A program made the position numbers and the translations under genes. The notes under the pieces are model-generated. The model was not told the origin of the DNA and did not search any database. It saw only the letters and a list, made by a program, of their open reading frames with translations. Positions 13,734 through 23,038 of a stretch of 64,000 nucleotides of DNA are shown here, in pieces. The stretch's first letter is position 1. Every line of letters begins with the position of its first letter. The stretch spans positions 1 to 64,000 of the forward strand of contig JAGXTJ010000003.1 of NCBI GenBank assembly GCA_018333655.1, written 5' to 3'. The stretch comes from Bacillota bacterium (GTDB lineage: Bacteria > Bacillota > UBA994).

Positions 13734-16052
13734 GTGCAAAAACCAGAACTGCTAGCCCCTGCGGGGAGTTTTGCAGCTTTAAGGGCCGCGGTTAAGTCTG
13801 GGGCAGACGCAGTCTACCTTGGCGGGGTGAAGTTTAGCGCGCGCGAGGGCGCCGAAAACTTTTCTTTAGAGACCTTAGCGCAAGCAGTGCTCTTTGCCCA
13901 TCGCAGCAAGGTCAAGGTTTATGTGGCCGTTAACACCTTGCTTAAAGACGACGAGATGGAAGATGCCCTAGATTTTTTGCGCTGCGCCCACAACATAGGG
14001 GCGGATGCGGCCATAGTGCAAGACCTAGGCTTGGCCGGTCTTCTACGGCAATACTTGCCCGCTTTAGAGCTCCATGCGAGCACCCAAATGACTACAACCT
14101 CGCTTTCTGGCGTCAGGGCACTAGCGGCGCGTGGTTTCCACAGGGTCGTTTTGGCGCGCGAGCTCACCAAGGGGCAAATTAAAGAAATCGTAGAGGCCAA
14201 AGTGCTGCCCTGCGAGGTCTTTATCCACGGGGCGCTTTGCGTCGCCTACTCCGGACAATGCCTCTTTAGCTCTCTCTTGGGTGCTAGAAGTGGTAACCGC
14301 GGTCAGTGTGCGCAGCCTTGTCGATTGCCCTACAGCGAAAATGACGCGTCTTATTCCTACCCCCTGAGCCCTAAAGACCTTTGTCGGCTAGAGCATCTTA
14401 GCGAGGTCATGGCCTTAAATTGCGCTTCCTTAAAAATTGAGGGCCGCCTTAAACGCCCCGAGTATGTGGCCGAAGTAGTCAGTATCTACCGGCGGGCCAT
14501 AGATAATATCTGCGAAAAAGGCTCGCATGCCAGTACTCCCCTCGAGCAAAGGCAGCTTGCACAGTCCTTTAACCGAGGTTTTACCACAGGGTTCTTCTAC
14601 GGCAAGCCTGGTCGCGCCCTCTATAGTGGCGACAGCCCCGGTCATCGGGGGGTCCAAGTGGGGGCGGTGGTGGAGAACAAAGAGGGACAAGCCGTGGTGT
14701 CTTTCTCGGTCGCGGCGCACTCTGGCGACGTGCTGGCCTTCGGGCAGGACGAAACAGTGACGTTAACCATAAACTATCGCGAGAACGCCCTAGGTGTAGT
14801 GGCCACTACCAAGAGGCACAAAATGGGGCAGGTAGTTAACCGCTTAGTTGACGCCCGCCGCAACCAAGAGCTCATGGACGAAGTGCTGAAGTTTTCGTCC
14901 CCCACTCCACCTGCTAGCTGGCAGGTTTCGGGCAGAGAGGGCGGGCTGCTTACGGTTTCTCTCTCTTGCCTCGGGCATACCGTTACAGTCTGGGGGGACG
15001 AACCACTAGAGAGGTCTAAGGGTCAGATCGCTCCCCTGCCCCTTTTAGAGCGTCAGCTCTCTAAGCTAGGGGGAACGCCCTTTGTCATGGGCGAGGTGCG
15101 GGCAGAGGTGGACCCCTTTGTCTTCTTGTCTATCAGCGAAATCAATAGTTGTCGTAGGCGCGCTGTGGAACTATTGAGCCAGGAGCTCTGGGGTAATCCC
15201 TGTCCGGTAGAGCCCGTAGCACCTGTGTACCTGTTGCCCGAAAAAACAAAAGCCCGCTCCCTCCCCCTGCTGGTAGTATCCGTGGCGGATGCCAGCGAGG
15301 CCTTTGTCGCCGCCCGCGCTGGCGCGCGAGAGCTCATTCTCGGCAAAGAATGGGCAGAAGAAGGGCCAAGTGAGCAGTTAGAGGGGTATAAAGCCCTTAA
15401 AGAAATCGTGGCCATACCCGTGGCGCTGCGTCTGCCGCGCATTATGCATACCGAAGAAGAAGCCGCCTGGCAAAAAAATATCCACAAGGACATAGTGTAC
15501 TACGCCTCCTCTCTTGGCGGCGTGGAGCTAATCTTGCAGCAGGGTGGTCGAGTGCGCGGTGATGTGGGGCTCAATGTACTGAACAGCTACGCAGCAGAGG
15601 CCCTGCCGGGGCTCTTGTCGGTCACCGCCTCGCTAGAGCTTTCGCAAGCCGAATTGCGGCGCATGAATCGGCAAACCAATAGAGAAGTAGAGGTAGTGGT
15701 GCATAGCCGACAGCTACTTATGGTTCTTGAGAATAGCGGCTATGCCGCCTTTCTGCGTGATCGCAAAGGCATGCGCTTTTCGCTGGCAGAAGACATGGTA
15801 GGCCGCGCCTACTTACTTAACTCGCAAGTACAAAGTCACATCGATGTTCTGTACGCCTTGCTAGGCATGCCCATCTCTCGTTTGCGGCTCGACATTGCCG
15901 GGGTAGGAGCGGAACTTGTAGAGCGAACTGTACGTCTATACACTCAGGCCCTCGAAGCTAGAGAAGATAAAGAGCGCGCCAAGATACTGCGCGGCAACCT
16001 CATGGCCGACTGGGGATTATTGACACGTGGGCATTGGCAGAGAGGCGTCTGA
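13734..16052 (+). CDS. U32 family peptidase / RlhA-like RNA hydroxylation protein
   Basis: A 772-residue cytosolic protein of the large U32 type. Residues 1-300 are the U32 domain (PELLAPAGSFAALRAAVKSGADAVYLGG, ELHASTQM, EVFIHGALCVAYSGQCL, RGQCAQPCR with conserved Cys, SLKIEGRLKRPEYVA). The remainder matches the DUF3656 region seen in long members. Members such as RlhA and TrhP hydroxylate 23S rRNA or tRNA using prephenate-derived chemistry, and the conserved Cys residues hold an iron-sulfur cluster; the older collagenase label is doubtful. GTG start behind GGGGGAGG. It precedes walR by 67 bases and may share its transcript. Confidence 0.88.
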   Translation: MQKPELLAPAGSFAALRAAVKSGADAVYLGGVKFSAREGAENFSLETLAQAVLFAHRSKVKVYVAVNTLLKDDEMEDALDFLRCAHNIGADAAIVQDLGLAGLLRQYLPALELHASTQMTTTSLSGVRALAARGFHRVVLARELTKGQIKEIVEAKVLPCEVFIHGALCVAYSGQCLFSSLLGARSGNRGQCAQPCRLPYSENDASYSYPLSPKDLCRLEHLSEVMALNCASLKIEGRLKRPEYVAEVVSIYRRAIDNICEKGSHASTPLEQRQLAQSFNRGFTTGFFYGKPGRALYSGDSPGHRGVQVGAVVENKEGQAVVSFSVAAHSGDVLAFGQDETVTLTINYRENALGVVATTKRHKMGQVVNRLVDARRNQELMDEVLKFSSPTPPASWQVSGREGGLLTVSLSCLGHTVTVWGDEPLERSKGQIAPLPLLERQLSKLGGTPFVMGEVRAEVDPFVFLSISEINSCRRRAVELLSQELWGNPCPVEPVAPVYLLPEKTKARSLPLLVVSVADASEAFVAARAGARELILGKEWAEEGPSEQLEGYKALKEIVAIPVALRLPRIMHTEEEAAWQKNIHKDIVYYASSLGGVELILQQGGRVRGDVGLNVLNSYAAEALPGLLSVTASLELSQAELRRMNRQTNREVEVVVHSRQLLMVLENSGYAAFLRDRKGMRFSLAEDMVGRAYLLNSQVQSHIDVLYALLGMPISRLRLDIAGVGAELVERTVRLYTQALEAREDKERAKILRGNLMADWGLLTRGHWQRGV

Positions 16053-16119
16053 TTTCTGCAGGAGAACTGCCCCTGATGGCGAAAGTTCACATAGTGTTCT
16101 TATAAAGGGAGGGGCTAGT

Positions 16120-16830
16120 TTGAGTCCAAAAATACTAGTTGTGGAAGACGAAAAGCCCATTGCCGAGATTGTGAAGTACAATCTCGAGCGCGAGGGTTTT
16201 TCTGTAGACCTCGCCTTTAATGGTCGCGACGCCCTCGACATGGCCATTAGACAAATCCCCGACCTTATACTGTTAGATGTTATGCTGCCTAAGCTCGACG
16301 GCTTTCAAGTCCTAGCAGAGCTCAGGCGCACCACAGACAACCCCATACTTATGTTGACGGCCAAAGAAGGCGAAAGTGACAAGGTTAGAGGCTTAGATTT
16401 AGGGGCAGACGACTATATCACCAAGCCCTTTAGTCCTCGTGAGTTAGTCGCGCGCGTTAAAGCGCATTTACGTCGTGCCCATCTTTTAGTCACCACTGAG
16501 GAAAACGATGTTTCTTCGCTTTGGTGCGACAAGCTCGTCATCGACTTAGTCAAGTACGAAGTGCGCAAAGAGGGCTTGCCTATTGAGTTGACGGTGAGAG
16601 AGTTTGAGCTACTAAAGTACCTAGCGCTACATCGTGGCCGTGTGTTCGACCGCGAGCACCTTCTTAAAGAGGTGTGGGGGTATGATTACTTTGGTGACGG
16701 CAGAACTGTAGACGTGACAGTGCGCCGTTTGCGCGAGAAGATTGAGGATGACCCTAGCGCGGGCAATGCTAAGTATGTCTTGACCCGCCGCGGAGTAGGC
16801 TACTACTTCCGCGAATCGGAAGTGGGATAG
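16120..16830 (+). CDS. walR: Two-component response regulator WalR (YycF)
   Basis: A 236-residue OmpR/PhoB-type regulator. The receiver domain has acidic residues E9/D10, phospho-acceptor D53 (LILLDVMLPKLDG), T in LMLTAKE and K in YITKPFSPRE. The C-terminal winged helix has REFELLKYLALHRGRVF and DVTVRRLREKIE, ending in RRGVGYYF. The TTG start follows AAAGGGAGG; an upstream in-frame ATG overlaps the previous gene and is unlikely. With walK, yycH, yycI, htrA and rlmH it forms the WalRK locus, which controls cell-wall hydrolases and is essential in many Bacillota. It is followed after one base by walK. Confidence 0.95.
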   Translation: MSPKILVVEDEKPIAEIVKYNLEREGFSVDLAFNGRDALDMAIRQIPDLILLDVMLPKLDGFQVLAELRRTTDNPILMLTAKEGESDKVRGLDLGADDYITKPFSPRELVARVKAHLRRAHLLVTTEENDVSSLWCDKLVIDLVKYEVRKEGLPIELTVREFELLKYLALHRGRVFDREHLLKEVWGYDYFGDGRTVDVTVRRLREKIEDDPSAGNAKYVLTRRGVGYYFRESEVG

Positions 16831-16831
16831 C

Positions 16832-18643
16832 ATGTTTCGTAGCATCAGGTGGAGGCTTATACTCCTCTACATACTTCTTATTATGGTCGCCATGCAGTTT
16901 GTCAGCTTCTACCTGTTGCAGCGCATTGAGGAATTGTACCTCGAAGAGGCGCGTACGGTACTACGCACGCGCGGAGCACAGCTCTTAAGAGTGCTTGAAA
17001 TTGAAGCAGAGCGCGGCCCCCTAGCGCGTGACAGAGTAGAGATTATACTAAACGACTTGCGTGCCCGCGAGGAGGACGCCATTGTTTTTTTGCTCACCGC
17101 CGAACAGCGAATCTTGGCCACCTCCCTCAATGCCGAGGCGATGCGTGGTCTGTATGTGCTTGGTGAGTACGCCGTTATTTTAGAGAGCATGCATGTGCAA
17201 ACAGCTCTTGATGCCGTCTGGCAGGATGCCAGCGGGCGCAAGTTCTATACTTTAGCCCAGCCAATCACCCTGACCGTGCGCCATGGCCAAGTCAATACAG
17301 AGGCCGCCAGCATTTTTGTGCGCGAGCCCTTAGACCATACTTACCGTATTTTGCACGAAGTACAGGTGCGTCTCTTAAATGCCACCCTGCTCTCTATTTT
17401 CGTGACCATATTGCTCGGCACTTTCGCGGCCCAAACAATTACGAAGCCCATTCAAGAGATAACCAGCAAGGCCGCAAGTCTCGCGGCGGGCAACTTCGAC
17501 ATCGTCGTTCAAGTTAAGTCTAAAGACGAGATCGGCAAGCTAGGCGAGGTTTTTAACTACCTCACCAGCACGCTACGCGCGACACTAACCGAATTACACA
17601 ACGACAAAACTAAGCTTGAGGCCATCCTCACCCAGATGACGAACGGCGTTATCGCCATGGACACTACCGGCACCATTATTCATGCCAATACTAGGGCGCG
17701 GCATATGTTAGGGCTGACCGAGTATTCGCAGGTAGCCTATATACTCGAACGCCTAAGCTTTGGTGATGTCAAGCGCCTCTTAGAGCGAGAGGCCCCGCAA
17801 GTTACCGAAGTCGTTATCGGTTCTCCCCAATCTATTGCGGTGCGCTCCATAGCAGCCCCGTTTCACTCCGCCGAGGGTGCGGTTACCGGGGTCATCATTG
17901 TTATGCAAGATATAACCGAAGAATCGCGGCTCGAAACCATGCGGCAAGAGTTTGTGGCCAATGTCTCGCATGAGTTAAAGACGCCCCTCACCACCATCAA
18001 AAGCTATGCCGAGACTCTTCTTACCGGAGCGCTGGAGTCAAGAGAGCTCGCCGGCAACTTTATTACGGTCATTTCAGAAGAGGCCGACAGGATGGATCGC
18101 CTAGTTAAAGACCTGCTTACTTTGTCCCAACTCGATTACCAGCGGCATAACCTGCAGTGCCGCCCCGTCCTCCTCGATGAGCTAGTGATAGACGTCTTAG
18201 AGAAGCTTTCTTTCTCCGCCTGTCAGCGCGGGGTGCGTTTTGGCACTGACTTCTGTGAAGAAATACCCATTGTTATGGCTAACCCCGACAAAGTTGAGCA
18301 AGTGTTAGTCAACATCATTGCCAATGCCATAAAGTACGCCCACGAAAACGGAGAAGTCGTTATTTCTCTACAGGTGAGCGAGAGCATGGTGCGTGTCGGC
18401 ATCAAGGACGATGGGCCAGGCATTCCAAGCGATGACCAATCGCGTATTTTTGAGCGTTTCTACCGGGTTGACAAGGCTCGCTCCCGTGAGCTCGGCGGTA
18501 CGGGCCTGGGGCTGGCCATTGCCAAGCAGTTGGTAGAAGCCCACGGCGGAACGATAGGAATTGAAAGTGAAGTAGGTAAGGGTACTGAGGTGTATTTCTC
18601 ACTGCCTCGCCACAAGCCGAATCCCCCTGGGCAGGTGAAGTAA
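16832..18643 (+). CDS. walK: Sensor histidine kinase WalK (YycG)
   Basis: A 603-residue membrane kinase: transmembrane segment 1 (about 8-30), an extracellular sensor domain of about 155 residues, transmembrane segment 2 (about 185-205), HAMP domain, PAS domain (about 255-360), HisKA with His380 in NVSHELKTPL, and HATPase with NIIANAIKYAHENG, DDGPGIP and GGTGLGLAIAKQ. This order is the WalK layout of Gram-positive bacteria. It autophosphorylates and passes the phosphate to WalR. It sits one base after walR and one base before yycH, so the four genes should be one operon. Confidence 0.95.
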   Translation: MFRSIRWRLILLYILLIMVAMQFVSFYLLQRIEELYLEEARTVLRTRGAQLLRVLEIEAERGPLARDRVEIILNDLRAREEDAIVFLLTAEQRILATSLNAEAMRGLYVLGEYAVILESMHVQTALDAVWQDASGRKFYTLAQPITLTVRHGQVNTEAASIFVREPLDHTYRILHEVQVRLLNATLLSIFVTILLGTFAAQTITKPIQEITSKAASLAAGNFDIVVQVKSKDEIGKLGEVFNYLTSTLRATLTELHNDKTKLEAILTQMTNGVIAMDTTGTIIHANTRARHMLGLTEYSQVAYILERLSFGDVKRLLEREAPQVTEVVIGSPQSIAVRSIAAPFHSAEGAVTGVIIVMQDITEESRLETMRQEFVANVSHELKTPLTTIKSYAETLLTGALESRELAGNFITVISEEADRMDRLVKDLLTLSQLDYQRHNLQCRPVLLDELVIDVLEKLSFSACQRGVRFGTDFCEEIPIVMANPDKVEQVLVNIIANAIKYAHENGEVVISLQVSESMVRVGIKDDGPGIPSDDQSRIFERFYRVDKARSRELGGTGLGLAIAKQLVEAHGGTIGIESEVGKGTEVYFSLPRHKPNPPGQVK

Positions 18644-18644
18644 C

Positions 18645-19997
18645 ATGTGGGAGAAGCTAAAAAGCGCGACGCTAGTGGTGCTGATTTTAACTAGCGTCTA
18701 CATGACCGGGCAGTTATGGCTTGTCCATTACGCGCCGCCCGGGGCTACGGCTCTGCGCGGCGACTTCCCCGAGCCCATGCCCCTAGAGCTGATGGCCCCT
18801 ATCGCTATAAACTTGCATTTGACAGAGGAGTCTCGCGGCCTTAGCCCGGGGCAGCCTGGCTTTGCGGAGACGTGGGAGTTCTTTCGGGGCCTCATCAGCG
18901 GAGGGCACATGGTTTCTGTGCGCTCTATCACCGAGCAAGAATGGCAGCGCGCCTATGCTGGCAACAGCATAGAAGTTAAGCTGGCAGGCAGAGTGCAAAT
19001 GCGCATGTGGCTAGAAGCACAGAGCGTGCAACCCTCAGGACTTGGCACCGAACATGTGATGGATAGAGTGCTGATGAGCACCCATTCTAATCACGTCTAT
19101 TTTTGGGACACCGAGCGCGGCGTGTACCTAGCTTGGGAAAATGCCGCGCGCCCGGACCAGCCCTCGCGAGTTAGAGAGCAGACAGCGCTTCATTTGGCGA
19201 CAGCACAGCAAAGCTGGCAGGGAGAGCCAATTAGACGGCTCACGCCGCGATTACGTGCTCGAGCGGCACCCTGGGTCTATGTCCCTGCCGAGCCAGGGCT
19301 TTGGCCGCAACTTTTAGCCCGCCACGAGCGGGCCCAGAACAGCCAACTCATAGCGGGTTTCTTCCCTGACTGGTCGTTAGTGCGAAGAGTGAGTGAGCGC
19401 GACGGCAGAATGTCTTTCACCGATGGCTTGCGGCATGTGTACCTGCACCCTAGCAGCGCCGTACAGTATGTATCGACAACTTGGTTTCGCCCCACTTACG
19501 ACATTAACGCCCGTGCCAGCCTCATTCTCGCTATGGCACTCAATTTTGTGGCTCGTCATGGGGGCTGGCCAGATGATGTGCGGCTTAGTTACATGGAGGT
19601 CTCGGCCCCTACTTCCGGGCTTCCACAGATAGCCTTTCGCTTTGTCCCCTATACACATATTAATCTCAACGGGCGTGTCGCCTTTGTGCCACTTGTTTCT
19701 CCGCGTACGCAAATCGCGCTCACCGTAAATGAGCGCCATGTCTCAGATTACGAGCGCTTAGTATACCACCCGATCGACACGGGGGCATCGCCTACCCGCA
19801 TTATAACGCCCGAAGCGGCCATTCAAGCAGTGGAGAAGAACCTGCTGCAAGACAAGCTCATTACTGATGTTTATGTGGGTTTCTACCAGCGACACCTCGA
19901 TGAAGCGGCCGAGTTTCTTTACCCCGTATGGGTTATCGAACAAGGGCAAGAGCTGTTCTTAGTTAATGCCTTTACTGGCGACGTAGTGCCCCGTTAA
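18645..19997 (+). CDS. yycH: WalRK regulatory protein YycH
   Basis: A 450-residue protein with one N-terminal membrane segment (about 8-28, ATLVVLILTSVYMTGQLWL) and a large extracellular domain with mixed strands and helices that ends in a YycH/PepSY-like repeat (PEAAIQAVEKNLL, YPVWVIEQGQELFLVNAFTGDVV). In Bacillus, YycH and YycI contact WalK from outside the membrane and dampen it; in Staphylococcus they activate it. Identity rests on the start (MWEKLKS), topology and the walK-yycH-yycI order rather than on strong motifs, as the family diverges fast. Confidence 0.85.
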   Translation: MWEKLKSATLVVLILTSVYMTGQLWLVHYAPPGATALRGDFPEPMPLELMAPIAINLHLTEESRGLSPGQPGFAETWEFFRGLISGGHMVSVRSITEQEWQRAYAGNSIEVKLAGRVQMRMWLEAQSVQPSGLGTEHVMDRVLMSTHSNHVYFWDTERGVYLAWENAARPDQPSRVREQTALHLATAQQSWQGEPIRRLTPRLRARAAPWVYVPAEPGLWPQLLARHERAQNSQLIAGFFPDWSLVRRVSERDGRMSFTDGLRHVYLHPSSAVQYVSTTWFRPTYDINARASLILAMALNFVARHGGWPDDVRLSYMEVSAPTSGLPQIAFRFVPYTHINLNGRVAFVPLVSPRTQIALTVNERHVSDYERLVYHPIDTGASPTRIITPEAAIQAVEKNLLQDKLITDVYVGFYQRHLDEAAEFLYPVWVIEQGQELFLVNAFTGDVVPR

Positions 19998-20029
19998 TGG
20001 CGCGCAAAGGGAGAGAGGAGGATGCGTAG

Positions 20030-20938
20030 ATGGACTGGGGACGAGTAAAAACGCTCCTCATCGTAAGCTTTCTCATATTAAATATATTGCTCGCGGGGCG
20101 ACTCTACTTTGTGCCAGAGCTAGAAATGTACCTAGGCCTAACGGACCGCGCCTCCAGCGAGGCCGTGCTGCGCGCCTTGCAGGCTCACGAGGTGGTGCTT
20201 ACTGGCACACTACCAACTGTTGCGCTAAGGGCACCTTTTGCGCAGGTTTCTTTGCGGCGTCTAAATCATAACGACATTGACCTGCTGCGCAGGCAAATTT
20301 TGGGCGACGAGGCGGTACATTCTACTATTGCCACTACTGATGACCGTCCCTTGGTGGAGCAACCCACTAGCTTCGTCTTGGGGCATGAGGACTTAGTCAT
20401 AACAACTCAGGGGTACATTTCGTACCATAATCGCGCGGTGGCCAAGACAGAGGCGCCCCTCGACGCTGAACAAGCGGTGCAGGTAGCGGAAGAATTCTTT
20501 CGTCATAGAATGGACGGACCCAGAGACTTTGTCTTTGACAGCGTTATCCCCCTCGAGGAGGGGAGCTACCGCGTTGAATACGTGCAAACCTTTAGGGGCA
20601 ACCGCATCTTTCCTGGCTACATCATCATGGTCATCAAAGGTGGCGAAGTGGCAGCTATGTGGATGAGCCGCCTGAATGTGGCCCTCGAGGCTGGCGGCGC
20701 AAAGCCGGTGCTGCCGGCAAGTGGGGCCGTGCTTAGCTTGCTCAATCACCGTCTCAACAGAGGTGAGACTGGCGCCATGGAGGTACTTGAGGTCTTGTTC
20801 GGCTACCACAGCCCTATCTACGATGCTATTGATCCGTCCTGGCGCGGGGTGCCCGTATGGAGAATACGCACCAACGCGGGAGTATATTTTATTAACGCGC
20901 ATTCGGGCGTGCCCGAAAGCTGGCCACTGGCCAACTAA
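20030..20938 (+). CDS. yycI: WalRK regulatory protein YycI
   Basis: A 302-residue protein with the family start MDWGRVKTLLIVSFLILNILL (one membrane anchor at about 8-25) and an extracellular domain whose C-terminus (VPVWRIRTNAGVYFINAHSGVPE) resembles the end of YycH. It is expected to pair with YycH and regulate WalK. A GAGAGGAGG site lies 9 bases before the ATG. It is the last gene of the wal operon before two tRNA genes; yycJ, usually next in Bacillus, is absent here. Confidence 0.88.
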   Translation: MDWGRVKTLLIVSFLILNILLAGRLYFVPELEMYLGLTDRASSEAVLRALQAHEVVLTGTLPTVALRAPFAQVSLRRLNHNDIDLLRRQILGDEAVHSTIATTDDRPLVEQPTSFVLGHEDLVITTQGYISYHNRAVAKTEAPLDAEQAVQVAEEFFRHRMDGPRDFVFDSVIPLEEGSYRVEYVQTFRGNRIFPGYIIMVIKGGEVAAMWMSRLNVALEAGGAKPVLPASGAVLSLLNHRLNRGETGAMEVLEVLFGYHSPIYDAIDPSWRGVPVWRIRTNAGVYFINAHSGVPESWPLAN

Positions 20939-21100
20939 ATTGCCGCGAAAAGGCGCATATTTTGTTAATTCTTGCTCATAAATTGTTCATAAATAAGCCA
21001 CACCTTGCTGCTATCATTTTAGAGAGCGCGCTGCTATGATAGAATTAGCGAAGGAAGGTGATGATGGCGACGTCTCCCATCTTGTGCCAATGAGGTTTTC

Positions 21101-21129
21101 TTGACGGTGTTTTTTTAAGGTGCTATAAT
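21101..21129 (+). promoter_or_regulatory. Strong promoter of the tRNA-Gln/tRNA-Glu pair
   Basis: TTGACG (21101-21106), a 17-base spacer and a perfect TATAAT (21124-21129). The tRNA-Gln 5' end follows after 15 bases. Confidence 0.85.
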
Positions 21130-21144
21130 TTTCTCTGTCAGCAT

Positions 21145-21218
21145 GGGGGATTGGTCTAACGGTAGGACGACTGACTCTGGATCAGTTTGTGGAGGTTCAA
21201 ATCCTTCATCCCCTGCCA
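21145..21218 (+). tRNA. tRNA-Gln(CTG)
   Basis: Acceptor GGGGGAT pairs with ATCCCCT; anticodon arm ACTGA-CTCTGGA-TCAGT with anticodon CTG; T-arm GGAGG-TTCAAAT-CCTTC; encoded CCA at 21216-21218. The D-stem is short (GTC/GAC). Confidence 0.93.
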
Positions 21219-21225
21219 ATTACGT

Positions 21226-21300
21226 GGCGCGTTAGTCTAGTGGTTAGGACGCCGCCCTCTCAAGGCGGAATCACGGGTTCGAGTCCCGTACGCGCTACCA
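21226..21300 (+). tRNA. tRNA-Glu(CTC)
   Basis: Acceptor GGCGCGT/ACGCGCT (one G-U), anticodon arm CCGCC-CTCTCAA-GGCGG with anticodon CTC, T-arm CGGGT-TCGAGT type loop, encoded CCA at 21298-21300. It lies eight bases after tRNA-Gln, so the two are co-transcribed. Confidence 0.93.
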
Positions 21301-21310
21301 AGCAGAGTTT

Positions 21311-21334
21311 AAAGCACCCATAGTGGTGCTTTTT
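21311..21334 (+). terminator. Terminator after the tRNA pair
   Basis: AAAGCACC-CATAGT-GGTGCTTT stem-loop ending in five T's. It separates the tRNA transcript from htrA. Confidence 0.82.
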
Positions 21335-21376
21335 GTGCACAATTCTGTAATGTCCTTAATGAAAGGAGAAAGCAAG

Positions 21377-22555
21377 ATGAGTGAGTTTCCTGAGTTTACG
21401 GGTAGGCCGCGCTACTATCGACGCCGATTCCCTTTCTTTCTCATGATGACCGTGGCCATAGTGGCCTCTATCCTAGGCGGGGTGGTGGGCTCATATGTCG
21501 CGCCACGCTACATTTTCGGGGGCCTTTTGCCCCATCCCAGCAATACGCCTAATTTCGCTAACTCGACTGCGCCGCCCCTGACCGGGCAGAATACTTTGTT
21601 TGATATGGTAGCGCGCGGGGCGGTGGTCGATGTGGCCGAACGGGTGGGCCCGACGATAGTAGGTATCGTTAACCTCGGTCGTGCCACGCGCGGGGTCACC
21701 ACACTGCGCCAGCAAGGCACAGGCTCCGGCATTATTTTTGACAAAGCGGGACTAATCGTCACCAACCAGCATGTTATAGATAACGCGGCGGAAGTCCGCG
21801 TCGTCTTCCCCGAGGGCGTAGAAGTCAGAGCAGAGGTTGTCGGGGCAGATTTCATTACCGACTTGGCGGTGTTGCGCATCAACCTAGCCGACCTGCCCGA
21901 AGGCAAGCGCGACTTGCCCGTGGCCGAGTTTGGCGACTCCGCGGCGCTACTGGTCGGCGAACTGGCCGTAGCCATTGGCAACCCCCTCGGGCTTGAGTTC
22001 CAGCGCACCGTTACGGCGGGCATCATTAGCGCCGTGGAGAGAACGCTGACCATGGATGACATCTCCTTCACCGTAATCCAGACTGATGCCGCCATTAACT
22101 CCGGTAACTCAGGCGGGGCTTTGGCCAATGCACGAGGGCAGATCATCGGCATTAATCAGGCTAAAATAACGGCTGCCGGTGTCGAAGGCATGGGCTTTGC
22201 CATACCCATCAATGTCGCCCGACCCATTATCGAGGACCTAGTACGTTATGGCAAGGTCATTCGCCCCTGGCTAGGTATCCGTGGTATCGCCCTTTCTCCG
22301 GCCATCGCCACCCAGTACGGGATCACAGTCACCGAGGGCATCTTTATAGACACCGTTATCGCTCGTAGCCCAGCCCATGTGGCGGGGCTCCGCCGTGGCG
22401 ACGTTATCGTCAGGTGGAACGGCGAACTGCTGACAGACTTTGAGCGCATGCGCAATCTAATCGCCGCTACCGGCGTCAATGGCGTAGTGCGGCTTGAAAT
22501 TCGCCGCAGCACTACCCTGTTCACAGTCGAAGTTAGGCTCGAGGCCGCACCTTAA
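21377..22555 (+). CDS. htrA: HtrA/DegP-like serine protease with PDZ domain
   Basis: A 392-residue membrane-anchored protease of envelope quality control. A basic start is followed by one membrane segment (about 22-44), a low-complexity linker, a trypsin-like domain with catalytic triad His132 (TNQHVID), Asp162 (TDLAVLRI) and Ser245 (NSGNSGGAL), and a C-terminal PDZ domain (IFIDTVIARSPAHVAGLRRGDVIVRWNGE). AAAGGAG lies before the chosen ATG; upstream in-frame starts fall in the terminator. Its place after walRKHI matches the yycK/htrC gene of Bacillus. It degrades misfolded exported proteins. The stop is two bases from rlmH. Confidence 0.93.
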   Translation: MSEFPEFTGRPRYYRRRFPFFLMMTVAIVASILGGVVGSYVAPRYIFGGLLPHPSNTPNFANSTAPPLTGQNTLFDMVARGAVVDVAERVGPTIVGIVNLGRATRGVTTLRQQGTGSGIIFDKAGLIVTNQHVIDNAAEVRVVFPEGVEVRAEVVGADFITDLAVLRINLADLPEGKRDLPVAEFGDSAALLVGELAVAIGNPLGLEFQRTVTAGIISAVERTLTMDDISFTVIQTDAAINSGNSGGALANARGQIIGINQAKITAAGVEGMGFAIPINVARPIIEDLVRYGKVIRPWLGIRGIALSPAIATQYGITVTEGIFIDTVIARSPAHVAGLRRGDVIVRWNGELLTDFERMRNLIAATGVNGVVRLEIRRSTTLFTVEVRLEAAP

Positions 22556-22557
22556 GC

Positions 22558-23037
22558 ATGAAGATCACCCTGCTCGCTGTCGGCTCCCTCAAAGAAGAGT
22601 ATTTTCGCCGGGCGGCAGAGGAGTACATGATGCGGCTCGCCCCCTATGCAGAGGTAAAGATAATTGAGATTCCAGAATATAAGACTACGCCGAGCGCATC
22701 GATCGCTAACCTAGAACAAGCCCTTGACAGAGAAGGAGCGGCCATAATTAAGTCCATACCAAAGGGGAGTGTGCCCATAGCCTTAGCTATCGAGGCCACT
22801 CCCCAATCTTCATTGCAGTTCGCATCCTACCTAGGCCGCCTGCGAGACAGTGGTCAAGGACAGGTGTGCTTCATTATCGGCGGGTCACATGGCCTGTCTG
22901 ACGCCGCAAAAAGAGCCTGCACAGACAAACTCTCTTTCGGCCCCCTCACCCTGCCCCATCAACTCGCCCGCATTATCCTGCTAGAGCAAATCTACCGCGC
23001 CTTTAAGATTATGCGGAATGAACCGTATCACAAATAA
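22558..23037 (+). CDS. rlmH: 23S rRNA (pseudouridine-1915-N3)-methyltransferase RlmH
   Basis: A 159-residue SPOUT methyltransferase of full length. The N-terminus MKITLLAVGSLKEEYFRRAAEEYMMRL, the knot motif FIIGGSHGLSDA (SAM loop) and the C-terminal LSFGPLTLPHQLARIILLEQIYRAFKIMRNEPYHK are diagnostic. It methylates N3 of pseudouridine 1915 in helix 69 of 23S rRNA, acting on assembled 70S ribosomes. It lies two bases after htrA and marks the end of the conserved wal locus; a damaged tRNA-Ser and an accessory island follow. Confidence 0.97.
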   Translation: MKITLLAVGSLKEEYFRRAAEEYMMRLAPYAEVKIIEIPEYKTTPSASIANLEQALDREGAAIIKSIPKGSVPIALAIEATPQSSLQFASYLGRLRDSGQGQVCFIIGGSHGLSDAAKRACTDKLSFGPLTLPHQLARIILLEQIYRAFKIMRNEPYHK

Positions 23038-23038
23038 T

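Noticed and set aside
21508-22152. Minus-strand open frame of 214 codons opposite htrA
   Set aside because: Antisense shadow of a clearly coding gene; Ser/Thr/Pro-rich with no domain.
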